Shown: positions 6,706 to 14,721 of the stretch, one piece after another
Layout of the letters: each line of letters starts with the position of its first letter
Position numbering within the stretch: position 1 is the stretch's first letter
NCBI GenBank assembly: GCA_963715815.1
Contig: OY970278.1
Span: 2,914,001 to 2,978,000 of the forward strand
Direction: 5' to 3'
Length of the DNA stretch: 64,000 nt
From: JAFAMS01 sp963715815
GTDB taxonomy: Bacteria > Vulcanimicrobiota > Vulcanimicrobiia > Vulcanimicrobiales > Vulcanimicrobiaceae
Position numbers and translations under genes: made by a program
Notes under the pieces: generated by a model
Told to the model about the DNA's origin: nothing
The model's input: only the letters and a program-made list of their open reading frames with translations
Database searches by the model: none

Positions 6706-8187
6706 AACATTTTGTTCTCCTAGCGGGCGCTGCAACGGGAAGAGCAAGACGTCCCGAATCGATGTATTGTCGGTGAGCAGCATGACGAGTCTGTCGATGC
6801 CGATGCCGATTCCGGCGGTTGCGGGCATACCGTATTCGAGCGCGGTTACGAAATCCCAGTCCGGATCCGGGACTTCTTCGTCGCCGCCCGCGCGCTCGAC
6901 GACTTGCGCCTCAAAACGTGCGCGCTGATCGTCGGGATCGTTGAGCTCGGAGAAGGCATTCGCAATTTCGAAGTGGTGGCAGAACAGCTCGTAGCGATCG
7001 GTTAGCTCGGGATCGTCGGGCAGCCGCTTCGCAAGCGGCGAGAGCACGACCGGATAGTCGTACACGAAGGTCGGATCCAGCAGATGCGGCTCGACGACGC
7101 TCTCGAAAATCTTGTCGAGCGCGTGCGCGTGTGAGGGCGAGAAACCCAAGCCCAGCTCGCCCATGATCGCAAGCGCCCCGTCCGCCGAGAGCAGCCGCTC
7201 GCGCGGAAGAGCGCCATATTTTTGCAGTGATTCGAGAAAGCCGATGCGCGCAAAAGGCCGTTTGAACGAAATCTGCCGTCCGCGATAGACGAGGGAATCA
7301 CCGCCGTGCACTTGCTCGACCAGATGCGCCATTAGCTCTTCATTGAACGCCATCATGTCGTCTTTGGACCAGTACGCCGCGTACAGTTCGAGCATCGTGA
7401 ATTCGGGGAAGTGCGTCGTATCGATGCCTTCGTTGCGGAACGTGCGCCCGATCTCGTAGACGCGTTCGAGTCCGCCGACGACGAGGCGCTTGAGATTGAG
7501 CTCGGTCGCGATCCGCAAATCGACCGAGATGTCGAGTGCGTTCATATGCGTCTTGAAGCGCCGCGCCGCGGCACCGCCGGCGACGTTGAGCAAGACGGGC
7601 GTCTCGACTTCGAGGAAATCACGCGCATCGATGAAGCGCCGCATCTCTGCGATGATCCGGCTGCGCTTGATGAATGTCTCGCGCACTTCGGGGTTCATGA
7701 TCAGATCGACGTAGCGTTGCCGGTAGCGTTTCTCGACGTCGACCAGTCCGTGCCATTTATCGGGCAGCGGCGCGAGCGATTTGCCGAGCACGTCAAAACT
7801 CGAGGCGCGGAGCGTTAGCTCGCCCATCTTCGAACGAAAGACGTGGCCTCTCACGCCGATCAGATCGCCGCGGTCCAGTGCAGCGAACGCCGCGAACGGT
7901 TCGTCGCCGAGCTCGTCCTTCCGTATATAGATCTGTATCTTGCCGCTGCGATCGACGAGGTCGGCGAAGAACGTCTTACCGGCGCTGCGAATCGACATGA
8001 CGCGTCCGGCGAGCGCAAATTCATCTGTCGGCGGCGGATCCTCGACCGTCAGGTTCGCGTAGCGAACCAGCAGGTCACGCGCGTGCGCGCTAACCTCGTA
8101 GCGGAGGGTCGCGAACGGATCGATCCCGTGCGCCCGCAACTCCGCTAGATTGGCGCGGCGAGCCTTAACGAGATCGGCTTCGCTCAC
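6682..8187 (-). CDS. lysS: Lysyl-tRNA synthetase, class II
   Basis: A 501-residue class II enzyme that charges tRNA-Lys. The N-terminal OB-fold (FALAGRVMSIRSAGKTFFAD) binds the anticodon. Motif 1 lies near RYVDLIMNPEVR, motif 2 is YEIGRTFRNEGID...FPEFTMLELYAAY, and motif 3 is GIGIGIDRLVMLLTD. It ends with LLFPLQRP and then an extra tail (LGEQNVAKGPLGE) encoded partly by the GC-rich repeat after the gene. The GTG start at 8187 overlaps the greA stop (GTGA), so the pair is translationally coupled. Confidence 0.96.
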   Translation of the reverse strand: MSEADLVKARRANLAELRAHGIDPFATLRYEVSAHARDLLVRYANLTVEDPPPTDEFALAGRVMSIRSAGKTFFADLVDRSGKIQIYIRKDELGDEPFAAFAALDRGDLIGVRGHVFRSKMGELTLRASSFDVLGKSLAPLPDKWHGLVDVEKRYRQRYVDLIMNPEVRETFIKRSRIIAEMRRFIDARDFLEVETPVLLNVAGGAAARRFKTHMNALDISVDLRIATELNLKRLVVGGLERVYEIGRTFRNEGIDTTHFPEFTMLELYAAYWSKDDMMAFNEELMAHLVEQVHGGDSLVYRGRQISFKRPFARIGFLESLQKYGALPRERLLSADGALAIMGELGLGFSPSHAHALDKIFESVVEPHLLDPTFVYDYPVVLSPLAKRLPDDPELTDRYELFCHHFEIANAFSELNDPDDQRARFEAQVVERAGGDEEVPDPDWDFVTALEYGMPATAGIGIGIDRLVMLLTDNTSIRDVLLFPLQRPLGEQNVAKGPLGE

Positions 8188-8693
8188 GAAGCTTTCTTGC
8201 CGGCTGCCTTCTTCGCCGTCTTATTGACGGCTTCGATTTTATATTGAACTTTGCCGCGCGGCGTTTCGACGTCGATCGTGTCGCCTTTACGTTTGCCAAG
8301 GAGCGCCAAACCCAGCGGCGATTCGTTTGAAAGCCGCTTGTTCGGTGGGTCCGATTCAGCCGAGCCGACGATCGAGAACTCGAAAGCGTCGCCACTGCGC
8401 ACGTCTTTCACGCGTACGGACGCGCCGAGCTGAACGTCTTCGGAGACCGAACCTGAGGCATCGATGAGCCGCGCGTTGCGAATCATTTGCTCGATTCGGA
8501 TGATGCGGCCCTCGACGAACGCTTGCTCTTGCTTGGCGTCTTCGTACTCGGCGTTTTCGGAGATGTCGCCAAATTCTTTGGCTTGCCGAATGCGGTCGTT
8601 GACTTCCTTACGATGGACGGTCTTGAGGTCATCAAGCTCGAGTTCGAGCTTTTCTAAGCCCTCTTTTGTAAGGACGATGTCTTTCTCGTTCAA
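8184..8693 (-). CDS. greA: Transcription elongation factor GreA (TTG start)
   Basis: A 169-residue factor that rescues backtracked RNA polymerase by stimulating transcript cleavage. The N-terminal coiled coil (LTKEGLEKLELELDDLKTVH) carries the tip acidic pair in GDISENAEYEDAKQEQ. The C-terminal FKBP-like part ends with SPLGLALLGKRKGDTIDVETP. I start at TTG 8693 because a clean GGAGG lies 6 bases upstream and the result has the family length. The frame is open much further upstream, but that extension overlaps the permease gene and has no family similarity. A lysine/alanine-rich tail (NKTAKKAAGKKAS) is added. It overlaps lysS downstream. Confidence 0.93.
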   Translation of the reverse strand: MNEKDIVLTKEGLEKLELELDDLKTVHRKEVNDRIRQAKEFGDISENAEYEDAKQEQAFVEGRIIRIEQMIRNARLIDASGSVSEDVQLGASVRVKDVRSGDAFEFSIVGSAESDPPNKRLSNESPLGLALLGKRKGDTIDVETPRGKVQYKIEAVNKTAKKAAGKKAS

Positions 8694-8707
8694 CGGAACC
8701 CTCCGAA

Positions 8708-9985
8708 TCAGCCCCCGATGTTCCCAGCGGCCGGGCTCTGTCCCTTCCGCATGCGTTCGCGCATAGCGAATCCTAAGGTTATCGGCAATCCCAGGCCAAG
8801 GGCCACAAGGATACACCCGCGCGTTGCGGGTGTCGCTTGCACGATTGCGACCGTCAAGATAATGACCAAAGCGAGAGCTCCCGCGGCTGCGAAAAGAGGG
8901 GTCTCCTCGCGACGCAAGCGCAGCGCAGCAAGACAACTTATCAAAAACAGCATCCCCAGAAACACCGCCGACCCGTTGAGAACCAGCGTGAGGCGGTCGT
9001 TTGCACTTGGCACCAGGCCGACGATCGCCATGGCAACGAGCGAAGCGATCGTCACGGCAACGAGCGCGACATTTAGAGATCGGAGCGCGCTTGGCAGAAC
9101 ACCGTCCCGTCCCATTGCGTAGACGCTGCGTACGAGGTACAGCAGAGTCGTCTCGAGCGCTGCCGCGAGCGAAACCAGAACCGTGATGACAAGCAACGTT
9201 CGCCATACGCTGCCTAGCCGTTCACCAACGAACGCAAGTACGTCGCTTTGATTTGCCGCAAGCCCCTGTACGCCGCCGGCGTGCATATATGCGAGCGTGC
9301 AAGCGATCAAGAAAACTGCCGTCACGAGCAAGCCGACGATTCCGCCGACGCCGGCCACCCGCGCGTTAGCGCGCGTCTCTTCCGACGTAGAAGCGGTCAC
9401 TTCCCAACCATCGACCATCCAAATTCCAAGCACCATGGCTTCGATGAAACCGATCGCACCGAGCGAATGCGACGGCGCTGCAGCGAGAGAAGACGCCGGC
9501 GGCGCATGCGACATTGCGACGAACGCGCTCGCTGCTAAGACAACCAGCTCCGCAATCAGCAAAACCGCTGCAACGCGCGCCGTGGATCGAATGCCGAGGA
9601 ACAAGACGAGTGCGATCGCGATGACCCACGCGCATCCGATGCCGGCGCTCCAGATCGCAGAGTTGACAAGCGACGGTGCAAAGAGCTCGAGCGTATACGT
9701 CCCTGCCGGAATCGCGGTCGCCAGCACGGCGAAGAAATTCGCGACGATCAAAATCCAGGCAGTATAGGCGCCGATCCCCTCGCCGAATGCGCGCCGCGCC
9801 CAACCGTATGACGAACCCGCATCGGGAAAGCGCGTGATGAGCTGCATGAACGTGATTGCGACCAGTAGCAACACGATCGTAGTGCCGAGCAGCGCCGCGA
9901 TTGTCAGCGAACCCGCCACTGCGACCATGACGCCGAGCGTACTCGCAAGCGAAAACGCCGGCCCCATCGACGCCGACGCCAACAC
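8708..9985 (-). CDS. APC-superfamily amino-acid permease
   Basis: About 425 residues with around twelve hydrophobic helices and the APC pattern: RFPDAGSSYGWARRAFGEGIGAYTAW in the third/fourth helix region and a YAMGRDGVLPSALR loop. Such carriers move amino acids or related amines across the inner membrane with protons or by exchange. The substrate is unknown. The start is uncertain. GTG 9985 is given, but the in-frame sequence just upstream (LRRVLSLFDLS) looks like the usual N-terminus, so a CTG near 10015 is possible. It follows the quinate-dehydrogenase-like and AAR-like genes on the same strand and may belong to their operon. Confidence 0.85.
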   Translation of the reverse strand: MLASASMGPAFSLASTLGVMVAVAGSLTIAALLGTTIVLLLVAITFMQLITRFPDAGSSYGWARRAFGEGIGAYTAWILIVANFFAVLATAIPAGTYTLELFAPSLVNSAIWSAGIGCAWVIAIALVLFLGIRSTARVAAVLLIAELVVLAASAFVAMSHAPPASSLAAAPSHSLGAIGFIEAMVLGIWMVDGWEVTASTSEETRANARVAGVGGIVGLLVTAVFLIACTLAYMHAGGVQGLAANQSDVLAFVGERLGSVWRTLLVITVLVSLAAALETTLLYLVRSVYAMGRDGVLPSALRSLNVALVAVTIASLVAMAIVGLVPSANDRLTLVLNGSAVFLGMLFLISCLAALRLRREETPLFAAAGALALVIILTVAIVQATPATRGCILVALGLGLPITLGFAMRERMRKGQSPAAGNIGG

Positions 9986-10010
9986 CGAAAGATCGAAGAG
10001 CGAGAGAACT

Positions 10011-10931
10011 CTACGCAGGGGTAGTTGCGTTCAGCTCGATCAGGCGCGGGCGCAAGTTCAGCTGCGCGATCGCACGCTTGTAATCATCGGGGCCGATGTC
10101 GTCAGGACGTTTGCCGAGGAACGCGACCAGCGCTGCTTCGACCACGTTCGTTCCAAAGGAGCGGCCGCCGAAATCGGGCGTGCTCGTCACGAGGCGGCTA
10201 ACGCCGCGCGTGCGTAAATCTTCGATGTCGCGCGCCGTGACGGTGTTCGTCAGGACGACTTTGCCGTCGAGACGATCCGGCATGAACGAACGCATGAAAT
10301 GAAAATCGCCGGCGATGATTGCCGCTTCTTCGTAATATTGCGGATACTTCGGCTCGGGCGGACGCTCTTGTTTCTTCCCGGTCGGGTAGAAGAACTGGAA
10401 CGGCAGCTTGCACGCGTCGGGCAAATAGCGCCGCGCAAGCGCCTCAAACTCTGCGAGCCCGCGCACCGGTTTGTCGAGATCGAGCGCAAAGATGAAATCA
10501 CCGAAGAGCACGTCGGCGCCCGCCTCGACGAGCGCTTGCGCCATGCCGAACCGGTCGAGCGCGCTGACCATCAGCACTTTGCGGCCGCGCAGATCGAGAC
10601 CCAAATCGCTCTGCAGATACGAGACGGCTTGTCGCTCGAGCGTGTTCTTCAGGCCGCTGCCGTCGACGACGGGCGTTTTCGTTGCGGCGCCCAAAAGACG
10701 CAGTCCGTCGCGAAGCGCGTAACGATCGCTGCCCGCGTACAAATAGACGTCGATTCCGCCCAGGCCGATTGCATCGACGTTGCCGTCGAGCTCCTTGATC
10801 TTTGCGAGCGCAGCGTCGAGCACGCCGTCCATGCCGATCCGCTCGATCGTAAATTGCTCGCCTAAGAGCTCGATCTGCGCCTTATGATCGCGCGTGGATG
10901 AACCTAGTGAAACCGAAACTATGTGTTTCAC
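10011..10931 (-). CDS. Quinate 5-dehydrogenase-like protein, unknown substrate
   Basis: A 306-residue soluble protein. Sequences of this type are commonly labelled quinate 5-dehydrogenase, but the activity is not something I can verify here. It begins MKHIVSVSLGSSTRDHKAQI and contains GLRGIDVYLYAG-like and GRKVLMVSALDRFGMAQALV segments. It also has a late VVLTNTVTARDIEDLRTRGV. There is no clear Rossmann GxGxxG motif. It overlaps the stop of the AAR-like gene by 4 bases, so the two are translationally coupled and probably work in one pathway. It could bind a product or regulator rather than being a redox enzyme. Confidence 0.6.
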   Translation of the reverse strand: MKHIVSVSLGSSTRDHKAQIELLGEQFTIERIGMDGVLDAALAKIKELDGNVDAIGLGGIDVYLYAGSDRYALRDGLRLLGAATKTPVVDGSGLKNTLERQAVSYLQSDLGLDLRGRKVLMVSALDRFGMAQALVEAGADVLFGDFIFALDLDKPVRGLAEFEALARRYLPDACKLPFQFFYPTGKKQERPPEPKYPQYYEEAAIIAGDFHFMRSFMPDRLDGKVVLTNTVTARDIEDLRTRGVSRLVTSTPDFGGRSFGTNVVEAALVAFLGKRPDDIGPDDYKRAIAQLNLRPRLIELNATTPA

Positions 10932-12082
10932 GCCGACAACCCCGCCTTGTCATCCCGAGCGAAGCCTGTGCCCCGGAGGGTATCGAGGGACCGCGACTTG
11001 GCTGCCATTCGCGTTCGTGCAATTTGCTCCGGCGTGATTGCGAGATCGAACGCGCGCATGTCGGCGAATTCGAAACCAGCCCCTTTGGCGAGCTTTTCGA
11101 TCTCGATGACTTTCTCTACCTTGATGCCGCGTCCGAGCGTGTACGATTCCAAGCGATCGCAAAGCCCGAGCGTCATCGTTTCCGACATGCACGCAAGCGC
11201 CGTGCCGCGTGGCAACCCCAAATCGAATTCCAGATCCGGTTCACGCACGCGCATCCATTTCGGATCGCCGGGCATGCGCATATTGCCGCCTTCGATCACC
11301 AGCACGTCGGGGCGTTCGGTCGCGACGCGGCGGGAAACGTCGTGCGGCAATGAGATCTCGCACACGACCGCGCCTGAACGGAGATCTTCCGGCTGAATGA
11401 TCTCTTGCGTCGATGACGTTGCGGTGAGGATCAAGTCACCCGCGCGCACGGCGCGCGACAGGTCGGTCGTATACGACGACGCGCACGGCAGCTCGCTCGC
11501 GATCGATTCGTGAAATTTGCGCAATCGCGTTTCGTTACGCGCGACGAGAATGAGCTCTCGAACGCGCGGTGCGATCAGCCGCACGCAAGCCGAGCCGATC
11601 GAGCCCGTCGCACCGACGACGACCGCCGTCGCTTGCGAAGCATCGATCTCCATCTCATCAGCGCCGCGGAAAAGGCTCGCAATGCCCGATGCAATCGTCA
11701 GCGAGTTGCCGGTCGTTACGGGGATGGAAACGCGCTCGGCAATCGTCACGCCGCCGTCGCCGACGACGCCGGTAAATGCGCCAAGACCCGCAACTTGCGC
11801 ACCGAGCTCAACGCCGATTTCAATTGCGCGCACGATGCGCGCGTACACTTCTTCACGCGGGAATTCGAGCATCTGAGCCGGCAAAAGCGGCGCGGCCACG
11901 AACCAGCCCTCGGTTGTCCGGCCGTCAGGTGCGCGGACGCCCGTTATGTGCGCGGCGGCGTACGACGGCATCCACTCGAGGATCTTCGCAATGATCGGAC
12001 GTCCTTTGCCGGCCGCACCCGGCTCGTACCGGGCGACGTCCTCAAACGACACCGGATGTATGACGAAGCAGAACTTGCCCAT
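10928..12082 (-). CDS. Acyl-ACP reductase (AAR)-like dehydrogenase
   Basis: A 384-residue protein from ATG 12082 (MGKFCFVIHP). It resembles the cyanobacterial long-chain acyl-ACP reductase that makes fatty aldehydes: GLGAFTGVVGDGG near 99-111, TTGNSLTIAS near 123-132, and the NADPH-binding VVVGATGSIGSACVRL near 154-169. The proposed thioester cysteine lies in ALACMSETM (Cys298). No aldehyde-deformylating oxygenase gene is nearby, so the product is unlikely to be an alkane by the cyanobacterial route. It could also be an amino-acid dehydrogenase-like enzyme (COG5322 type). The last 20 residues are translated from a dispersed repeat (10948-10996), so the native C-terminus is probably altered. 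Upstream in-frame codons lie in repeat DNA. Confidence 0.75.
   Translation of the reverse strand: MGKFCFVIHPVSFEDVARYEPGAAGKGRPIIAKILEWMPSYAAAHITGVRAPDGRTTEGWFVAAPLLPAQMLEFPREEVYARIVRAIEIGVELGAQVAGLGAFTGVVGDGGVTIAERVSIPVTTGNSLTIASGIASLFRGADEMEIDASQATAVVVGATGSIGSACVRLIAPRVRELILVARNETRLRKFHESIASELPCASSYTTDLSRAVRAGDLILTATSSTQEIIQPEDLRSGAVVCEISLPHDVSRRVATERPDVLVIEGGNMRMPGDPKWMRVREPDLEFDLGLPRGTALACMSETMTLGLCDRLESYTLGRGIKVEKVIEIEKLAKGAGFEFADMRAFDLAITPEQIARTRMAAKSRSLDTLRGTGFARDDKAGLSA
10948..10996. repeat. Dispersed GAGCGAAG...GAGGGA repeat, copy inside the AAR-like 3' end
   Basis: Reads TGTCATCCCGAGCGAAG, then a GC-rich centre, then GTATCGAGGGACC. It matches the intergenic copies at 30968, 37988, 41929 and 46748. 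Here it is in frame with the AAR-like gene and encodes its last 20 or so residues. Confidence 0.7.
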
Positions 12083-12125
12083 GCCGCGCGTCCCCTTCGG
12101 GCCGTCCTGCCCCGCCCCCCATCTG

Positions 12126-12176
12126 AGGCTGCCCTGAGCGTAGCAAGGCTCTGCCTTGCGGAGTCGAATGGGCGCC
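12126..12176. repeat. Dispersed repeat, diverged copy between the AAR-like gene and the beta-propeller gene
   Basis: CTGCCCTGAGCGTAGCAAGG, then a central GCTCTGCCTTGC, then GGAGTCGAATGGGC. It has the same plan as the other copies (CCCGAGCGAAG ... GTCGAGGG) with substitutions. It fills most of the 95-base divergent gap. Confidence 0.5.
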
Positions 12177-12177
12177 C

Positions 12178-12843
12178 ATGCAAACATTGAGCGAAATCGA
12201 AGAGCTCTATCGAGTCCCTTCGCCGGCCCCGGCACCACAGGCCCTCGCAGTCGATGGGACGACGCTTTGGATGGGCTCGCTCGAGACAAAACGGATCTAC
12301 GGGATCGATTCTCGACAAGGCCGCGTCTTCGAAGAGAACGAGGCACCCGGCAGACCGATCGGCATGTGCGTCGTCGGCGACGAGCTGCGCGTGCTGTGCA
12401 GTGAGAACGGCAAAGAAGACAATCGATTCGTTCGCCGTTACGTTCCCGGTCACGGTTTCAAAGATAAAGACAAGTTTGCATGTCCGGAAGACACCGGCTC
12501 GTTCATCGCGTACGACGGCGACTTTCTGTATCTCAGTCAGCGTTTCCAAAAACGCATTCTCGAGATCGACGACAAAGGATGTGAGATTCGCGTCGTCGCG
12601 GAGATTCCGCGCGAGATCACCGGAATGACGATTTTCGGCGGCTGCTTCTATCTTGCGACGTCAGCCGGCATGGATTCGGGCGACTATCGCATCACGAAAG
12701 TCGATGCACGAAAAGGGACGCCGGAGATCACCGATCTCGCGAGCGTCCCCTTCGAAGCACGTTCGCTTTGCCACGATGGACAGCGCTTCTGGACGAATCA
12801 GCGCTGGGAAGCGCAGTTCGTCGCGTTCAAACTGCCCGACTAA
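12178..12843 (+). CDS. Hypothetical beta-propeller-like protein
   Basis: A 221-residue soluble protein, not recognised by name. It shows repeated short segments of the kind found in SMP-30/YncE-type propellers: ALAVDGTTLWMGSLETKRIY, then GIDSRQGRV, SFIAYDGDFLYLSQRFQKRI and TIFGGCFYLATSAG. There is no signal peptide or membrane segment, so it should be cytoplasmic. The gene is divergent from the AAR-like gene. Its 3' end overlaps the convergent VOC gene by 4 bases. Function is unknown; a sugar-lactone or small-metabolite binding role would be a guess. Confidence 0.75.
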   Translation: MQTLSEIEELYRVPSPAPAPQALAVDGTTLWMGSLETKRIYGIDSRQGRVFEENEAPGRPIGMCVVGDELRVLCSENGKEDNRFVRRYVPGHGFKDKDKFACPEDTGSFIAYDGDFLYLSQRFQKRILEIDDKGCEIRVVAEIPREITGMTIFGGCFYLATSAGMDSGDYRITKVDARKGTPEITDLASVPFEARSLCHDGQRFWTNQRWEAQFVAFKLPD

Positions 12844-13220
12844 TCTCGGCCGTTTTTGCGCTGGTGCAGAATGAAGCTGTTGCCTTCGCTGTCTTCACCA
12901 AACGCCATGAGACAGACGGGTGAGTCGAAGACGTCGTCGGCGATCTTCACACCGCGTGATTTGTAGTAGTCGACGGCCGCACGGACGTCGTCGACGTTGA
13001 ACATGACGGTGCCGCTCGTGTGCCATTCCGGCTCGTCTACGCGCCAAAGTCCAAACGTCGTTCCGTCCGGGAATGTGAACTCGCCGCCCTGCGGCCCGTA
13101 ATCGCTGGTCATTTTGAGACCAAGCGTGTCGCCGTAGAATTTCTTGGCTCGATCCGTATCCTTGATCAAATACGCGGTGATGTCGACACCGCGGATCGTC
13201 ACGGTTTGAGTTGCTGCCAT
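12840..13220 (-). CDS. VOC-family (glyoxalase-like) protein
   Basis: A 126-residue protein of the vicinal-oxygen-chelate fold. It has two beta-alpha-beta-beta-beta halves: VDITAYLIKDTDRAKKFYGD...LGLKM, then TVMFNVDDVRAAVDYYKSRG...DSEGNSFILHQRK. Members bind a metal and act as glyoxalases, resistance proteins or dioxygenases. The catalytic type cannot be set from this sequence. It is transcribed away from a WYL-domain regulator across a 102-base region containing a perfect palindrome (13284-13298), so it is the likely regulatory target. Confidence 0.88.
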   Translation of the reverse strand: MAATQTVTIRGVDITAYLIKDTDRAKKFYGDTLGLKMTSDYGPQGGEFTFPDGTTFGLWRVDEPEWHTSGTVMFNVDDVRAAVDYYKSRGVKIADDVFDSPVCLMAFGEDSEGNSFILHQRKNGRD

Positions 13221-13283
13221 CGCAAAGCTCCAATCTTGGTCTTGGTGAGGTGGGTGTGTTACCCAAGCCTATCGAATCATACC

Positions 13284-13298
13284 TGACATCCGCTGTCA
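13284..13298. promoter_or_regulatory. Palindromic operator TGACA-N5-TGTCA in a divergent promoter region
   Basis: A perfect 5-base inverted repeat (TGACATCCGCTGTCA) lies between the VOC gene (start 13220) and the WYL regulator (start 13323), 24 bases before the regulator's start codon. Position and symmetry suggest it is the binding site of the WYL regulator, controlling both genes. Confidence 0.6.
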
Positions 13299-13322
13299 TA
13301 TTTGAAAGCGTAGGCTGAACGG

Positions 13323-14261
13323 GTGAAATCGGCGCGTCTCCTGCGGATACTGCTGCTGCTTCAAACGAAGAGTCCCCGCTCGGCGCGCGAGCTTGCGGGC
13401 GACCTCGAAGTCTGCGAGCGGACGGTCTATCGCGACGTCGAGGCGCTCGGAGCCGGCGGGGTCCCGATCTTCGCGACCCGCGGGGCCCAAGGCGGCATCC
13501 ACCTGATGGAAGGCTACCGGCGTGCCATCGCAGAGCTCGACGAGGACGAGATTCACGCGCTCTACGTCTCGGGCAGCGACCCGCTGGCTGACCTCGGCTT
13601 CGGCTCGCCGCTCCAGCGTGCGCGCGAGAAACTCTCGGGCGCCCTCTCCGAACGTCAGAAGAATATCGCTGAAAAAGCGCACGCGCGTATCCGCGTCGAT
13701 CAGCGGCGTTGGGGACAAGGCGAGGCGCCAACCGAAACGCTCGGACTCGTGCGCCGCGCGGTTTGGGACGATCGCCGCATCGAGATCGCCTACCGCGATC
13801 GGAACGGAACCCGCTCCACGCGCGAGATCGATCCGCTCGGTCTCGTTTCGAAATCCGGAATTTGGTACATCGTTGCGCGCTCCGGCAGCGAGCTGCGAAG
13901 CTTTCGCGCGGATCGCATCCTAACGGTGACGCTAACCGACGCGCACTTCGAACGTCCGCTCGATTTCGACCTGGATGCGTACTGGTCGCAAAGCTCGCGC
14001 AGTTACGAGGGAATGCACGAACGCTTGCCGGTGACCGTTCGCGCGGATCGCAGCGTGCTCGACGTGCTCACGGCTTACTGGAGTCCGAAGAGCGTGGACG
14101 AGGACGACGCGCAATGTGTCGTGCGCTTCGAGTTCCCGGCGCGTGGAGCCGCGATTCAACAACTCCTTGCGTGGGGCAAGATCGTCACGATTCTCGAGCC
14201 GCTCGATCTTGTCGACGATCTCGTCTCGATCGCCCGCGACGTGCTCGTGCACTATCAATGA
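13323..14261 (+). CDS. YafY-family transcriptional regulator (HTH plus WYL domain)
   Basis: A 312-residue protein from GTG 13323. Residues 1-60 form a winged helix (LLRILLLLQTKSPRSARELA, CERTVYRDVEALGAGGVPI). Residues about 140-225 are a WYL domain (IEIAYRDRNGTRSTREIDPL, GIWYIVARSGSELRSFRADR), followed by a C-terminal WCX-type extension. WYL domains sense ligands or nucleic acid and set DNA binding. It is divergent from the VOC gene with a palindrome between, the usual layout for local autoregulators. Whether it activates or represses cannot be read from sequence. Confidence 0.92.
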   Translation: MKSARLLRILLLLQTKSPRSARELAGDLEVCERTVYRDVEALGAGGVPIFATRGAQGGIHLMEGYRRAIAELDEDEIHALYVSGSDPLADLGFGSPLQRAREKLSGALSERQKNIAEKAHARIRVDQRRWGQGEAPTETLGLVRRAVWDDRRIEIAYRDRNGTRSTREIDPLGLVSKSGIWYIVARSGSELRSFRADRILTVTLTDAHFERPLDFDLDAYWSQSSRSYEGMHERLPVTVRADRSVLDVLTAYWSPKSVDEDDAQCVVRFEFPARGAAIQQLLAWGKIVTILEPLDLVDDLVSIARDVLVHYQ

Positions 14262-14274
14262 TGCGCTATCCGAA

Positions 14275-14706
14275 GTGCTGAATCGTCTCGTTTTTGTCAC
14301 GGCTGTTTTCACGATCTTATGCGGATGCGCAGGCCCACGCGTCCAGATGGGTGATGCGGTCGTCTCGTACGGCGACAAGCCACCCGCAATTCAGGTGGAA
14401 GTGCGCGCCAACGACGCGCCGCCGCAGATTCAAGCCGTCTGGATTTCGGGGAAGACATTCAAAGGCGGTGATCTCGTGCGCATTCGCGTAACGGCATCGA
14501 CTAACGTTGCGGTCGTGGAGATGCGCACGTTCTATGGTGGGCGCGCGCTGATCAAGCACGACTTCGGAAAGTTCGGCTGCGCGTATCACGTCCCGGTACT
14601 ACCGCCGTTCGCGCGCTTTCCTTATACGATTACTTTTCATTTCATCGCGCGCGACTCGCGAGGCGTTCCGGTCGCCGAAGACGCCGCGATCAACGTCCGC
14701 GGCTAG
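14275..14706 (+). CDS. Small lipoprotein, unknown function
   Basis: About 143 residues from GTG 14275. The start gives a classic lipoprotein signal: NRLVFVTAVF, then TILCGC with the acylated cysteine. Codons further upstream overlap the WYL gene and spoil the signal peptide, which decided the start. The mature part is beta-rich (IQVEVRANDAPPQIQAVWIS, VVEMRTFYGGRALIKHDFGK) and resembles an immunoglobulin-like fold. It lies 13 bases after the WYL regulator. I do not recognise the family. Confidence 0.65.
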   Translation: MLNRLVFVTAVFTILCGCAGPRVQMGDAVVSYGDKPPAIQVEVRANDAPPQIQAVWISGKTFKGGDLVRIRVTASTNVAVVEMRTFYGGRALIKHDFGKFGCAYHVPVLPPFARFPYTITFHFIARDSRGVPVAEDAAINVRG

Positions 14707-14721
14707 CCCTCGTTGGTGCGG

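Noticed and set aside
8694..9206. Upstream in-frame extension of greA
   Set aside because: It overlaps the permease gene and has no GreA similarity. A TTG with a perfect GGAGG at the right distance fits the family start.
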